Source: Osedax fenrisi (taxonomy: Eukaryota; Annelida; Polychaeta; Sabellida; Siboglinidae). Taken from it: a DNA stretch of 64,000 bases. This document shows positions 33,365 to 46,259 of this stretch, piece by piece (within the stretch, counting starts at the first letter, position 1; each line of letters opens with the position of its first letter). Where the stretch lies: NCBI GenBank assembly GCA_964019155.1, contig OZ025241.1, forward strand, positions 27,318,059-27,382,058. The letters are read 5' to 3'. Under the pieces are notes generated by a model. It was not told the origin of the DNA and did not search any database. It saw only the letters and a list, made by a program, of their open reading frames with translations. The translations under genes and the position numbers were made by a program.

Positions 33365-33855
33365 CCTATGCATATTACAATATTTATCATAATATTATGT
33401 AAGGAAGAGGTAAAGGTAGAAGAAGAAGAGTAGACAATGCGATACTTTGGTTAATAACGATCTGCTAGATCCGACGCTTCGAAGACCTTAGACGCTACTG
33501 AACACTGCGTATAATGAGGTCATAGCTATATTACCGACTCGCTCCAGGGTGTCCTAACACGGTCAAGTGACTATGCTATTATATTGGAATACTATATTAT
33601 CATTGATTATAATTAATTTATAGTATAATATTATACTAAAGTATATATTTTCTAAAATTTATTAATTAATTATGCGTTACTAATGTATTTACTGAATTAA
33701 TAAAGTAGATATATTAAACAATATCTGAATATCTAAATATCTTAAAATTAATTTATTTTTTTTACTTTTTATAATTATAATATATAATTGTAATTTACTT
33801 GATTGAACTATTTACTCTATTATTTAACAGAAAATGCCTTACTATAATGCTTTTG

Positions 33856-35086
33856 ATTAATAATTTATTTAAGCAAATACATAGCTAAAAATATAATCGA
33901 AAGTATAAAGTATAAATATTTGCTAACGATAACATACGTTATAGAAATAAACAAATAATAATACGAAATTAAAAAATTAAAGATATTAAAACGTTTTACA
34001 GTTATCGTAAAAATTAACGAAAAACAATCGAAAGTAGAAATAAATCGAAAAGTAACAATAAACGAAAAATGATCAAAATAGAAATAAAAGATAGCGTACA
34101 AATAATCGAAAATAGAAATAAAATACATTATTTTGTAAGTGGCATCGAAATATTCAATTTCTACTTTAAATTTATAGAATTCTTCTTATCTTTGTACCCT
34201 GTTTTAGTAATAAATTATTAGTTATTTAGTTTAATATTTAAATGTTAAATTTTAAATATATTATAAACAGAACATGTTAAAAATCAAATAAACCAATACT
34301 AGAATAAAACAAATACTATAATGAAACAAACAAATTATTTAATAATTAACAAAATCTGTAATAATAGTAGGTATACTATAATATACTATTATAAAGTATA
34401 CATTATTAATTTTATATTTTAATTGTATAATAAATTTGAAATATATATATACAAACAGAACAAGTTACAAATAAAATAAACCAATATACATATACAAAAC
34501 AGTTAATAACAAAACATACCAATAATATTACGAAATAAACAATATAATACTTATCACTATAATCTTAAATAATAGAAAATTATTAAAATTTTAGTTTATA
34601 ATACATTTGAAACATATTTACAAATATATATAAAACAAACATATAATACCGAACAAACAAAAATAAAATAATACTTCCCACTTTATCTGTAATAATAATG
34701 AATTATTAATTTTATATTATAGTATATTTGAAATATAGATATAAAAAACCCCAAATTTCTATAACAAAAATCAATTTATAACAAAATATAATACAGAACA
34801 AATAAAAATAAAATAATACTTCCCACTTTATCTGTAATAATAATGAATTATTAATTTTATATTATAATATATTTGAAATATAGATATAAAAACCCACATT
34901 TTCTATAAAAAAAACACATTAAAAAAAAAACCAGAAGAGATAATGCAATAATTAAGATACATAATGAAACATAAATCAATATAAAATTATAAATTTCTGT
35001 TAAAAAAAAGTTGTTTGTCAAAACAGATTTTGTTTATTTTATTTTTAAAAGATGAAACAGATACAGATTTTATTTTATCATTATTT
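33856..35086. mobile_element. 1231-bp AT-rich insertion with 8-bp target duplication
   Basis: Flanked by TGCTTTTG at 33848-33855 and 35087-35094; the other units have one copy at this place ('aatgcttttg'). The interior holds two near-identical segments of roughly 90 bp near 34665 and 34806 ('taatacttcccactttatc'). No convincing ORF or long terminal inverted repeats. The minus ORF at 33865-34128 is compositionally biased (F/Y/I) and not credible. Confidence 0.65.
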
Positions 35087-35597
35087 TGCTTTTGTTATTA
35101 ATATTAACCAGCTATAATGTTATATTTTATATTTTATGTGTTTATATTTAATTTTGTATTAGTTAATGATTTAATGATATATTGTATTAATATTAGTTAA
35201 TGATTTAATGATATATTTTATTAATATTAATTAATTAAACAAATATATTTGTAATGAATAATAATACAATAATTAATGATAATTCATAAATAAAATAGAC
35301 ATGACTTGTAAATTAATCATCATAGGTTTTTAATGTTATCCTATAATCATACATATTTTTATAATATTCAAATTCGATACACATAAAATAAATCCATATT
35401 TTGATATATATGTTTATGAAAATGTATTTAATATAATACAAAATAATTTATTTAAAATAATCAATATTATATATAAAATAGTTATAATATTTGAATTAAT
35501 TAAATATTGGTTATATTATATTGTTTATAGTTAATTATTACATATAATACATCGAGTGTATGATTACATATAGCTGGTGCTAACGATATTATTTCCT

Positions 35598-35830
35598 AAA
35601 GGGCATATCTCACTACTAGTATTTGCGGCAACTTGCCTGTCATATTGTAACTTTAAAATATTTTCTATCAAGTTGTAATGGGATATCCCATTTAAGATAT
35701 TATATGTCAGGTAAGGTGCCGGAAAGTAAGGTGGTATCCCACTAAAATTGTAGTTAACTTGATAGAAAATCTTTTAAAGTTACTATATTTCCGGCAAGAT
35801 GCCGGAAATACTTGTAGAGGAGACCCCATT
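35598..35830. mobile_element. Fold-back MITE, fullest copy (unit 3)
   Basis: The left arm from GGGCATATCTCACTACTAG and the right arm (complement beginning GGGGTCTCCTCTACAAG) share GTAACTTTAAAA, ATTTTCTATCAAGTT and GGGATA in order, giving arms of roughly 75-90 bp with small gaps. Units 1, 2 and 4 lack the outer part of the left arm. No clear target duplication. Confidence 0.65.
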
Positions 35831-35881
35831 AAAAGAGGATTCATATAGTAATTGTTACGGACGAACACTAGATATTCCAAT

Positions 35882-36021
35882 TATTCATATATATAGGTAT
35901 ACCAATCCCTATAGTTAAATCTATAGATATACTAAGCCCTATAGTATACCCAACCACATAGTTAAATCTATAGGTATACCAAGCCTTATAGTAATACATA
36001 TAGGTAAACCAAACCATATAG

Positions 36022-36114
<93 letters not shown>

Positions 36115-36160
36115 AATATATATATATAGGTATACCACGCCCTATAGGGTATATATATAT
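35882..36160. repeat. Minisatellite and (TA)n, left of LINE C
   Basis: Units like TATACCAAGCCCTATAG and (TA)n, the same family as 616-870 and 40960-41052. It directly follows the point ('cactagatattcca') where the other units continue into the small minus-strand ORF. Confidence 0.7.
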
Positions 36161-37204
36161 AATTTATTATTATTATTATTATCAGATTTAGGTTTACACC
36201 AGAGTTTTTGTAGAAGCTAAAGCTTATCGAGACAATTACCCTTAATTTTAAAGCAAGTTCAAAAAAACTAAATAAATAAAATATTATAAAATATTAGATG
36301 ACTTCCTGTTTACATAGATACAATACAATGAATAAAATAGAAAAATAATATAAATTGTTTGAACTTGCCATAAAATTATGAAATCATCATTTAATTATTT
36401 ATAAATAAATAACTAAAATAAATAATAAGTACTATAAAATAATACACTAAACAAAAATATAGATGTATTAGTAGAAATGAAGAAAAAAAGAAGTAAAATG
36501 AAGTAAAACTGGGTGGTAAGAACTGTATGTAACATTTTTTTTTTTTTTTTTTTCATAAATTTATTTAAGTAAATATGTTTTAGAAATTTGTTAGTAATAC
36601 TTTAGAATAATGTAAAGAATGTAAAATATTTTTTAAACTAAAATGTTAGTTTTGATTACTAATTTTTATATAAGTGTCAATAAAGAGAAATAAAACAAAG
36701 AAGTATAATCAAATATACAAGAAAAAAGATTCAATACAAAATGTTTATGTAATTAAAAATAAAGTCAAATAATATCATTAGTCAGAGGGAAATAAAAAAT
36801 ATTAAAGAAAATACTAAAGAAAAAAGAAATACCTAAAAGTTTTTTTTAATTTTATTATTTTTATATAAACGTCAATTAAAAAGAAAAGAAAGAAAACATG
36901 AAAGTAAATTCAAATATAAAATGCAAAAATTCAGTAAAATAATATTATTAATGTCGGGGAAAAAAAATATTGTAAAATAAAAGTACTCAAAAGTATTAAT
37001 TTTTTGTTTAATTTTTACATAAACGTCAATAAATTAAAATAAGAATAAAATATGGATCTTAGTATATAATACAATATTAGATAAAAGTTATGATAAAAGA
37101 TTTAAAACTAGAAAAATGAGATTTAGATTATAATTATACTGAGTAAGAAGATAACACATTTTTATACATACGTTTCCTGAATAATTTATAATTTGAAATA
37201 TTTT

Positions 37205-38617
37205 TTAAAATATTATCAAGCTTATTCCAGGTAATTGGTAACTGTATATTAATGTTCTTCTGCATAGTTCTTTTTTGAAATTAATAATTGAGAAATTATT
37301 TATGCTCCTAGTGTTGTGAGATGATGAAGTTACAGAAAAAAATGCATTTGTTATAACAGGATGGAGATCATTGAAATGTTTAAACATAAATTCACATGTA
37401 CTTATATATGTAATTTCATTTATTTTTAATAAAGAATTATCAATAAATAGTCCACTAGTATGATGTAAAAAATGTTTTTTACATATAATCCTTATAATTC
37501 GCTTTTGAAGAATATATATGCATGATACATTAGATTTATATGTATTTCCCCAAAATATGTTACAATACTTTATATGAGGCAAGAATATGTAATTATATAT
37601 ATGAAGTAATTCTTTTTTATTTATAAATTTGGAAATAATGTTGGTAATCCATATGATTTTTTTTAGTTTTGATTTTAAAAACAAGATATGTTGTTTCCAG
37701 TTCAATATATCGTCTATAATTACGCCTAAAAATTTATAAAATGTAACTCTTTCAATATTTCTGTTATTTAAATTTATATTTATAATAGTTCTTGAATTAA
37801 TAGACATAAAGCAAGTTTTATTTAAATTTAATGATAACATATTATAGATTAACCATTTATTAATATTTTTTAATTCAGTTTGACAAATATAATTAAGTAT
37901 TTCTGCTGATGTATTTTCAAAATATAAAGTAGTATCATCTGCGAACATGGTAAACTTACATAAAGAAGATGATTTTGTAATATCATTAATATAAATTAAA
38001 AATAAAATGGGTCCTAGGATGGTGCCTTGGGGTACACCCGTTATGACTTTTAGTTTATCTGAAATTACATCATTATATATACACTGTTGATATCTATTTG
38101 TTAAATAGCTCATTATCCAGTTAAGTGCAATGCCTCGTACTCCAATATTTTTTAATTTAAAAAGTACTATTCTGTGATTAACTGTGTCAAATGCTTTTTT
38201 TAAATCAATAAAGATTATAGCGCCAACATTGTTATTATTAAAACAGTTACTGATTTGTGACTGGAGGTTAAATATTGCATGTGATGTACTGTATCCTTTC
38301 CTAAAACCAAATTGAGAAGGAGATAATATATTAAAAGATGATAAAAAACTATAAAAGCGAGAATAAAATATTTTTTCTAAAATCTTTGCGAATTGGCAGG
38401 TGAGAGAAATTGAACGATAGTTATTAAAAAATTTATCATCACCAGTTTTGTGTAAAGGGATAATATTTGATAATATAAAGAAATCCGGTACAACGCCTGA
38501 TTCAAAAGATGAATTTACAAGAAAAACAAATGGATAAACAAATACAGGAAAAATACATTTAAGTAACTGCATGGATATGCCATAATGATCTCTTGATTTT
38601 TTTTGGTTTGAATTCAT
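37205..38617 (-). pseudogene. LINE C reverse transcriptase (470-codon open frame)
   Basis: Motifs: IIPLHKTGDDKFFNNYRSIS, QFGFRKGYSTSHAIF, FIDLKKAFDTVNH, GVPQGTILGPILFLIYINDI, MFADDTTLYF (catalytic Asp pair present), NLNKTCFMSIN, FYKFLGVIID and a C-terminal WGNTYKSNV region. All key catalytic residues look intact. The frame is separated from the endonuclease by several disruptions in 38620-38940, so it is not expressed as one ORF2 in this copy. Confidence 0.83.
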
Positions 38618-38943
38618 TTAATACTTTAATAATTTCCTCTGAACTTACTGGTGTTAAAAAAAACTATGTATATTAGGTTCAGGTAAAAAGAATTTAAAGT
38701 CATCATCATTACAATTATTTATATTATTATCTAAATTAGAACCAATGTCTCTAAAAAAAAAAATTAAATTCATTAGCAATTTGTTTAGAATCAACAATAT
38801 TCACATTATTTACATTAAAATTGTCAGGTAGTTGTTTGAATTTTTTTTAACATTAAGTAAATTATTTAGTACATTCCATGTATTTTTTGTATCAGATCAA
38901 TTTTTTAACGGATTTGAATAATACTTTTTCTTAGCTTCTCGAA

Positions 38944-40164
38944 CTAAAGATGTTGTATTATTTTTAAAAATTTTGTAAATAAATAAATCATTTTCAGATT
39001 TAGATATTTTATATTTTTTATATAATATCTGTTTTTTTTTCTACAAGCCTTTTTAAGATCTCGGGTATTCCATGGAATGAGTTTATTTTTGTGGGAGGCT
39101 TTATTAATTGTTGGACAGTATCTATCAAAATTTAAGATAAAGTATTCCAAGAATAAATTCCAAGATTTTTCTGTATCGTTAGTTTTTATGAATTCCCAGT
39201 TTGTTTTTTTAAAAATTTCAAACAGATTAAACATGGTTCTATCATTAATTTGATTTTGTTTGATTTTAGTAGATTTAACTTTATCTTGAGGTTTGGTAGA
39301 CAATTGTAAATTTAAAACAATTGGAAAATGGTCAGATATATCTGAAATAATTATTCCTGAAAATCTTTTCATATTAAGATTAAAATGTGTAAATATATTA
39401 TCAATTATAGATGAAGAATTATGTTTAGTGTCGATTCTAGTTGGACGATTAATTAGATGGGAACAACCTAGTGAAATCATCTTATCAAAAAAGGTATTAG
39501 CCACTTTATTTGTATTTACATGCACTAGATCAATATTAAAGTCACCACAGATAATCATTTTTTTATCATTACTAACATGTTGCTGAAAATTATTTATCAA
39601 GAAATCAATAAATGTAGAGTGAGCTATTTTTTCTAAAGTAGGAGGAAAATATATTGTACTGAAAATAATATTTTTTGATTTTTCAAAAATAATTTCAATT
39701 GATATGTTGTCATAATAGTTATTTGATATGGTAGATATAATATTAAATTGATAATGTTCACGTATATAGATTAAAACACCACCTCCATTTTTATGTTTAC
39801 AATTTGAACATATATGGTTATAACCAGGAATATTAAAAATGAAAATATTAGTATCACTCAACCATGTTTCAGTAATTGAAACTATATAAAAATTATCATC
39901 AAACGTATTCAAAAACATAATTAATTTATCAAAATTTTTTTTTAAACTCCTAATATTGATGTTAATAATATTTAAATTAAACAAATTATTTTTATTAGAA
40001 TTCAACTTCCATTCATTTGAGGTGTAATAATTGGATTCATTGAGAAAATTAAAATTACAATTTGAGAAATTATTATTATTAAAACTATCATTATTGGAAC
40101 TAAAATTGTTAATTTGATCAACATTAAATTTCGGATAGATTTCATTCAAGTTCATATAGTACAA
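38944..40164 (-). pseudogene. LINE C APE endonuclease (406-codon open frame)
   Basis: Motifs: INIRSLKKNFDKL, ITETWLSD, the GGGVLIYI loop, IICGDFNIDL and ISDHFPI, all catalytic positions present. The N-terminal 60 residues are Asn-rich. It ends in the basic linker before RT. Confidence 0.82.
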
Positions 40165-40379
40165 ATATTAAAAAGTTAAAATTGAATAAGATAATATAAA
40201 AGAATAAAGATATAGATAACAAATATATGTAAATACAAATTATAATAAAATGTTAAAAATAGAATGTAATATGAAATTAGAACAAACGACAACGAAAAAT
40301 AAATACAAAATAAAATATTTATATATCAGAGAATTTATTTATATCTGTTATTTTTCTGGAGACGAATCTTCGTTTTTAT

Positions 40380-40899
40380 AATAAAAGTTATTCCATTTAT
40401 AGTCCAACAATGTAATATAACTTTATCTTTTCGAAGTTGTCGAGCTTTGTAGAAAATATCAGAATTAAATTGTGTTAGATGTTCATTTATATATGTATCA
40501 GTGCCTTTTAATTTTTTAGAATTTTTAATAATTTAAAATTTAGTGTAGTTTGACTAAAATTTTATTATGTTTATTCTTGTTGTTTTTTAATTTATGTATC
40601 TTAACAATTTCATACGGTTGTATAATTATATCTAATTGTTCCTTTGCAAATGTGATGAAAGATGGTGCTAGATTACGTTGAGTTAAATCAAAATTCAATT
40701 TAGGATCAGATATAATAATATTATTTTGTTTTGAAAATTGTTCAAGGTTATTAATTTTTTGTTCTAACTCAATAATTGTTTTATCTTTAATATTTACAAC
40801 AGCAGTTAGTTCATCAACTTTATTTACTAATTCAGATACAACTGTACGCAGTTCTTGAATAGAGTTTTTAAATTCATTAATATCTTGTTTTTGCGTCAT
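40380..40899 (-). pseudogene. LINE C ORF1 (coiled coil plus C-terminal domain, one frameshift)
   Basis: Frame 40899-40540 begins MTQKQDINEFKNSIQELR with heptads of Leu/Val/Ile to LEQKINNLEQ, then QNNIIIS. After a shift near 40540 another frame gives LKGTDTYINEHLTQF, DIFYKARQLRKDK and WTINGITFIIKTK, the usual ORF1 C-terminal domain. ORF1 proteins bind element RNA as multimers through the coiled coil. Confidence 0.75.
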
Positions 40900-40959
40900 A
40901 ATGTCACTGAATATATATAAATATATATAATTATAAAATTAATCAATATATATATAGTA

Positions 40960-41052
40960 TATATATATATAGATATACCCAGCCATATAGTTATATCTAT
41001 AGGTATACCAAGCCCTATAGTTATATATATATAGGTATACCAAGCCCTATAT
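40960..41052. repeat. Minisatellite, right of LINE C
   Basis: About three TATACCCAGCCATATAG-type units, the continuation of 35882-36160 across the LINE C insertion. Confidence 0.65.
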
Positions 41053-41111
41053 AGTGCTGTATTGATAACTTGTATTGTGTTTCGTTTATGTTAACAGTAA
41101 TTCATTATATG
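41053..41111. repeat. 59-bp segment in the opposite orientation to 877-935
   Basis: Starts AGTGCTGTATTGATAAC and ends at TATATG; the reverse complement of the segment in the first unit. Confidence 0.7.
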
Positions 41112-41249
41112 TATTACACCTCGTCGTATACATTATTTATATTCAATAATGTATATTATAGTTAGCAAATATTTCAATCGTATACGTGTGATTATATATT
41201 TGTTATGATCAATTAATCAATTAATAAATGTTTGTGTTTTTATTAAAAT

Positions 41250-41304
41250 ATCATGATAAATAAATAATAAATTATACAATTTTAAATTATTTATTTATTA
41301 TGAT
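41250..41304. promoter_or_regulatory. Inverted repeat 97 bp upstream of exon 1, copy 4
   Basis: 19-bp arms with one mismatch (ATCATGATAAA), constant 97-bp spacing to the ATG. Confidence 0.5.
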
Positions 41305-41400
41305 TTATAAATTTTAAATTCGATAATTATATATCACGATACATTATTATTTATATTTATTCTACTAAAAACGCACATTTATTGCATAATATATATTAAT

Positions 41401-41557
41401 ATGAATGTCATTAATTTCTCCGAGATTAAATTCTATGAGAGAAATAACCTAAATAGAACTGTAATAATATTAAATGGGGAAAATGTAGATTACATCGTTA
41501 ATCGAAATACAGGTCGTTTGAAGTATATCTTCAAAGACATAGACGTTAACAATTCAG
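41401..41557 (+). CDS. EF-hand-like protein, gene copy 4, exon 1
   Basis: 157 bp, ends AAT TCA G|GTTTGT, phase 1, partner exon at 49324. Residue 16 Asn, 38 Gly, 46 Asp, 52 Ser: no copy-specific amino-acid change seen. Some codons differ silently from the other copies (GTA GAT for GTT GAC; CGA for AGA). Confidence 0.73.
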
Positions 41558-42150
41558 GTTTGTTATTTATATATTAAATTAGTATTAAATAATGTTTACT
41601 AAATATACATTATAATTATATATATATATATAGGCTACATATCACATATAGATGGTGTATAATGTACCGGGAATATAAAGGCATATGATGAAGGAATTCC
41701 TTAAGTCATATCATAATTTAATTTATGTTTAAGTCACTCATATATGTATACACTATATAACCTATACATCAGCTCCATCTGGTTGGGTTAATAGGGGTTA
41801 ATAGGGGTTAATAGAGAACACAATCAGAACTTCGTGCGTTTTTAAAGGGGTAGAAAAAGTCAATTGAATTCATATATTTATATATATATATATATATAAA
41901 AGTACATACTTTATCTTAATGTATAATTATTATATTATAATATTTTGTTATATGAGTACAAAAATGCCATTTATCGGTGAATTTCCAACGTCGTGATTTT
42001 TCAAAACATCCGATATGTGGCGATACCGTATTTATTGAACCCGTTATTCTAATATCCGATATACAATTAGTTAATACACAATGCTATTCAATACTAGATC
42101 TAATACATACAATTGATGTATTTTGTATTAAGATTCTCAATAGATAGGAA

Positions 42151-42189
42151 AACGTGATACAACACGTGACACATGATACAACACGTGAC
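42151..42189. promoter_or_regulatory. CACGTG cluster, intron of copy 4
   Basis: Two intact CACGTG, with AACGTG and CACATG variants in the other positions. Confidence 0.4.
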
Positions 42190-42675
42190 TACCATATTAA
42201 TCAATAAATAATGTAAAAGTTATTGATTATAATGAATATTTATTCATTTAGTAAATTAAATATATTTTTTAATTGTTTATAATTTTGTATATACTATTTG
42301 TTGGAGGATTAATAGACACCGTGATATATCTCGCCTATATAAAGTTCATACGATAGGTTCGTAATCAATAGCTACATCAACCCACGTAGCTCGGATAGCC
42401 CATTCATATAGTTTGCCATACCTATACACTAAACGGATAACCTAAACATAAGAGTATGCACACCTTACTTGTGTATCTGCTGATGTGTATGATGTCGTAT
42501 TATTAGATGCGATGGAACGATGGTGTGTATGTAGGGGGACCAACCAATCAAAATATATTTTGTGGTAAAAGTAGGGGGGAGGGGCCAGTACATAGGAGGT
42601 CCCCCTATATTTTAAAGTGGGGGATACATATCATCCCTTCCCAGCTGTTGCAGCACCCCTAGGTATAATATATGT

Positions 42676-42713
<38 letters not shown>

Positions 42714-43247
42714 GGTTTCGGGTTTTTAATCTGTTTTCGGGTCGGTTTCGGGTTTTGAATATAAAATATTATTTATAATTTATATTTAATATAATATTGT
42801 CCCAATCCCTGTAACATCATATCTCGCAATGCAAACACGTTTTAAATTCGCATTCGCCATTAATAAATATATACAGATTGGATTATTTTACTGAATATTT
42901 ATTTATATTTATATAATTAGATTTTGTATAACTATAGTTTATAACTAACGTATACGTCGATATAAATCAGTTGTATTTGATAAATGCTAGAATACATTGT
43001 ATAGTGTACAATGTATACTATCATTATATAATATATAATTCATATAATCATATTATATTGTATATTGTTTATAATACTTAAATAATAAATTGTGGATTAA
43101 TCATTAAGTAATTAACATTCATTAAAAACTATACAGAGTTAAAAGTTAATAACTATAATGTTTATTTATTGAATCACACATATAATAATAACGGATACAA
43201 ATGGACCCCTCAAGAAGTCATAGACTTCTACGTGTTATAAATAACTG

Positions 43248-43418
43248 TGAGGAGCCCCGGACAATACAAAACAAATAGTAACATTTTTTTTTCTTGTGTT
43301 TTGATTTATCGTGTATTAAATTCTTGATAAACACAAGAGAAAAACAAGAACTGCCTGGAGTTGATCCCGGGACATCTGGCTTACTAGCTTTTGGTTGTCC
43401 CACTGAGCCAACGACCCC
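43248..43418 (-). repeat. SINE-2, decayed B box (unit 4)
   Basis: A box intact, B box GGATCAACTCC as in units 1 and 5. Confidence 0.6.
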
Positions 43419-44733
43419 AGACTAGACATAGTTATAACATTATTTTTAATTCAAATTAATTACAAATTAATACAAATTAATTTAATATATATTTTAATAT
43501 GTAGTCTAATTATCATATACAATTCAAATATGTGATAAATATTGAAAATATTATTATATATATTAGTGATTTAAGGGTTAACCCGGACTCGGTTTCGGGT
43601 TCCAATTCCGGATTTAAAAAAAATGTAATGAGTTCGGGTTTTAAAAAATGGTCCTAGATCGGTTATGGGTTTTAGTAAATAAATGTCGGGTATTTGTGTA
43701 AAATAAAAATAATATTTAAAAATTTATATAAATATAATTAATAGATAATACATTACTATAATGAATGAATGAATGAAATCAGTTTATAGACATACGACAT
43801 ACTATGTATATCATACGTATATGGAGGATCAGTGAAAGCCTAGGCTTTATTTGTTCGATACCTCCAATATGTTCATGTACAGATTACAATATTAGTAAAA
43901 TTAATAATATAATAATAATGATTCATGTGTTAGCATTCTTTGTAATAAAATAGAAGATACATATATATATATATAAATTAATAAAAATAATACAAATACA
44001 ATAATAAAATACAATAATAAAACACTGTTCATGAACATAAGTTATCATCATATTTCAATCCATTACATTAAAGTAAATAATAAAATAAGATAATAAAATA
44101 ATTGTATAATATTAAAATGTACTAAAATATATACTAGTAAAATATGTAAATTTACAATATTGAGAACTTGTTAATACAAATAGTAAATTATTATAAATAT
44201 GTGTAAAATAAAAATATCTAAAAGTATGTTATAAAATTAAAACTACTAAACAAAAATTAATCATCTTTCAATAAGACGTGCAATGGCGCCACATTCCTGT
44301 CAAATTACAGATGACTAATAATACCAATAATAATTTAAAAAAATATTTAAAACAATAAACGAAACAAGATGTAAAACAAATATAAATATTAAAAAAAAAT
44401 AAATATTAAAATATATAAAATATATATAAAAAAAAAAAAAAAAAACTAATATTTACTTATAAATGAATATTTTAATGTTTTTTTAGAATAAATATATTAT
44501 TAATATTCTTTTTTCGTAAAAGATTATTAAACATTAATTCATTATATAACTTTGGTCATTTAAAAAATATTGTATTTTTTAATTTATTTGATTTCATAAG
44601 TGGTAGAATAAATTTATTTTTAAGTTTATTTAACTTGAAATATGAGTTATAATCTAATTTATATTTATTATTTAAGAAATTATAGATTAGTAATGTGTTT
44701 CTATATATAATTAGACCTTCAAATTTTAAAATA

Positions 44734-46132
44734 TTATTTAAAAAAAAAAGGACCAGTATGTGTTAGACGTATTAATGGTAATTTTGATTTATCTATTATT
44801 TGTTTATTAATAATTCGTATAACCTTTTTCTGTAACATAATTAATTTTGTAATATTCGATTTATAAGTATTTGACCATACTTCAATCCCATATGATAAAT
44901 TAGATAAATAGAACGAATTATATAATAAAATTAAATTTTGTGTATCTAAAAAAGATATTTTTTTTATAGTATATATAATTTTTGACAATTTATTCGATAA
45001 ATAATTTATATTTTTTTGTAAGTCATTTGGGAATCTAAGTAGATCCCAAGAAATTTATAATTATTAACTATATCGATTTTAATGTTATCTATTGTTATAT
45101 CTTTTAATACACCAGAATTTATATATGGCAATATTTTTGTTTTTTCGATATTTAGCTTAAGCTTATTTATATCAAACCATTTTTTTAACTTATCCATGTA
45201 ATATTGCAAATAATATGTTAATAATGTATCATTTTCAGCAAATATAGTTATAGATGTATCATCTGCATATAAATTGATATTAATATTATTTACTTGTTCA
45301 TTATTAAAAATATTTGATATGTCATTTATAAAGATAATAAATAGTAGAGGTCCCAGAACAGATCCTTGCGGCACTCCATATTTAATAATCTTTCTAGATG
45401 ATAGAGTATTATCAATTCGTGTTATAATATTTCTATTTTTAAGATAACTTTTAATAAATAAATTTGTATCACCTCTAAACCCTATACATTCCAATTTAGC
45501 AAGTAAAATATCATGATCAACCACATCAAATGCTTTCTTGAGATCTAAGAATATAGTAGCTACTTTTTTTTTTTGAGAGAGTTTATGTAAAATGAAATGC
45601 TGAATATTTAATAATGATAAGGTTGTATTTGATCTGGGAACAAAACCATATTGATTTTTGTTAATAATATTATGCTTAAATATATATTTTGATAATCTAT
45701 TAAAAATAATTGTTTAAAAATGTTAGATATTTGTGGTAGTAATGCAATTGGCCTGTAATAGGATATTTGTTGTTTATCATTAGTTTTATATAAAGGTTTA
45801 ATAATTGCAATTTTCATATTGTCAGGAAATGTATTTGTTTGGATACATAAATTAAATATCTTTTTTAATGGTTCTAAAATATATTGAATAATATCTTTTA
45901 TTAAGGTCATGTCATGATTATTTATATCTAATGATCTTTTTGATTTAATATCCTTAGTCACTTTAATTATTTCATCATTGTCAATTGGTAAAAAGTAAAA
46001 ACTATTAAAATTATTAGATACAAATTCTTTAAAATCATTTTTATTTATATTATTAATTGAATTATTTATTTTACTTCCAATGCTCGAAAAATATTCATTA
46101 AATGCATTACATTGTTCGTACCTTTCATTCAT
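44734..46132 (-). pseudogene. LINE A unit 4, reverse transcriptase region
   Basis: Frames 46132-45608, about 45700-45006 and 44988-44734. FLDLKKAFD, GVPQGSVLGPLLF and LYADD are present. The 11-A run here keeps the middle frame open across the point where unit 1 (10 A) shifts, but a lost C after 'MTYKK' (about 45016) breaks the C-terminal part. Unit 5 shares this lesion. Confidence 0.8.
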
Positions 46133-46259
46133 TTTAATATTATTATCTATGAAAGTATTTGGATAATCCGAGTCTGTAGGTTTTATTATTTTATTAATGA
46201 CTTTCCAATTTTCTTCTTGTGTATTTGGCAGTAAAAAGATTTTTATAGTAATTATTTTT

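Larger units (their letters stand above)
36160..40955 (-). mobile_element. LINE C (CR1/Jockey-group), nearly full length, inserted in the minisatellite
   Basis: On the minus strand: ORF1 with coiled coil, APE endonuclease, RT and a 3' UTR. The 3' tail is (ATA)n on the minus strand ((TTA)n at 36163-36181). Both sides are minisatellite, so it landed inside that array. It is diverged from LINE A in every domain. Damage: a frameshift in ORF1 at about 40540 and breaks between endonuclease and RT (38620-38940). The T17 run at 36537-36553 and the rest of 36180-37200 are 3' UTR with no ORF. Confidence 0.8.
32501..41400. other. Spacer between gene copies 3 and 4 (longest, 8.9 kb)
   Basis: Palindrome/AATAAA (32620-32656), GC islands (32890-33035; 33440-33575), hAT-like MITE, a 1.23-kb insertion, the 34-bp tandem duplication (about 35157-35224), the fullest fold-back MITE, minisatellite, LINE C, minisatellite, the 41053-41111 segment and the 5' flank of copy 4. 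It lacks the small minus ORF and remnant E present in the other spacers. Confidence 0.6.

Noticed and set aside
33865..34128. 87-codon minus-strand ORF rich in F, Y and I
   Set aside because: Composition is that of AT-rich noise inside the 1.23-kb insertion; no homologue in other units.
41787..41815. Telomere-like TTAATAGGGG repeats
   Set aside because: Only two to four degenerate units inside an intron; a short local tandem repeat, not telomeric sequence.
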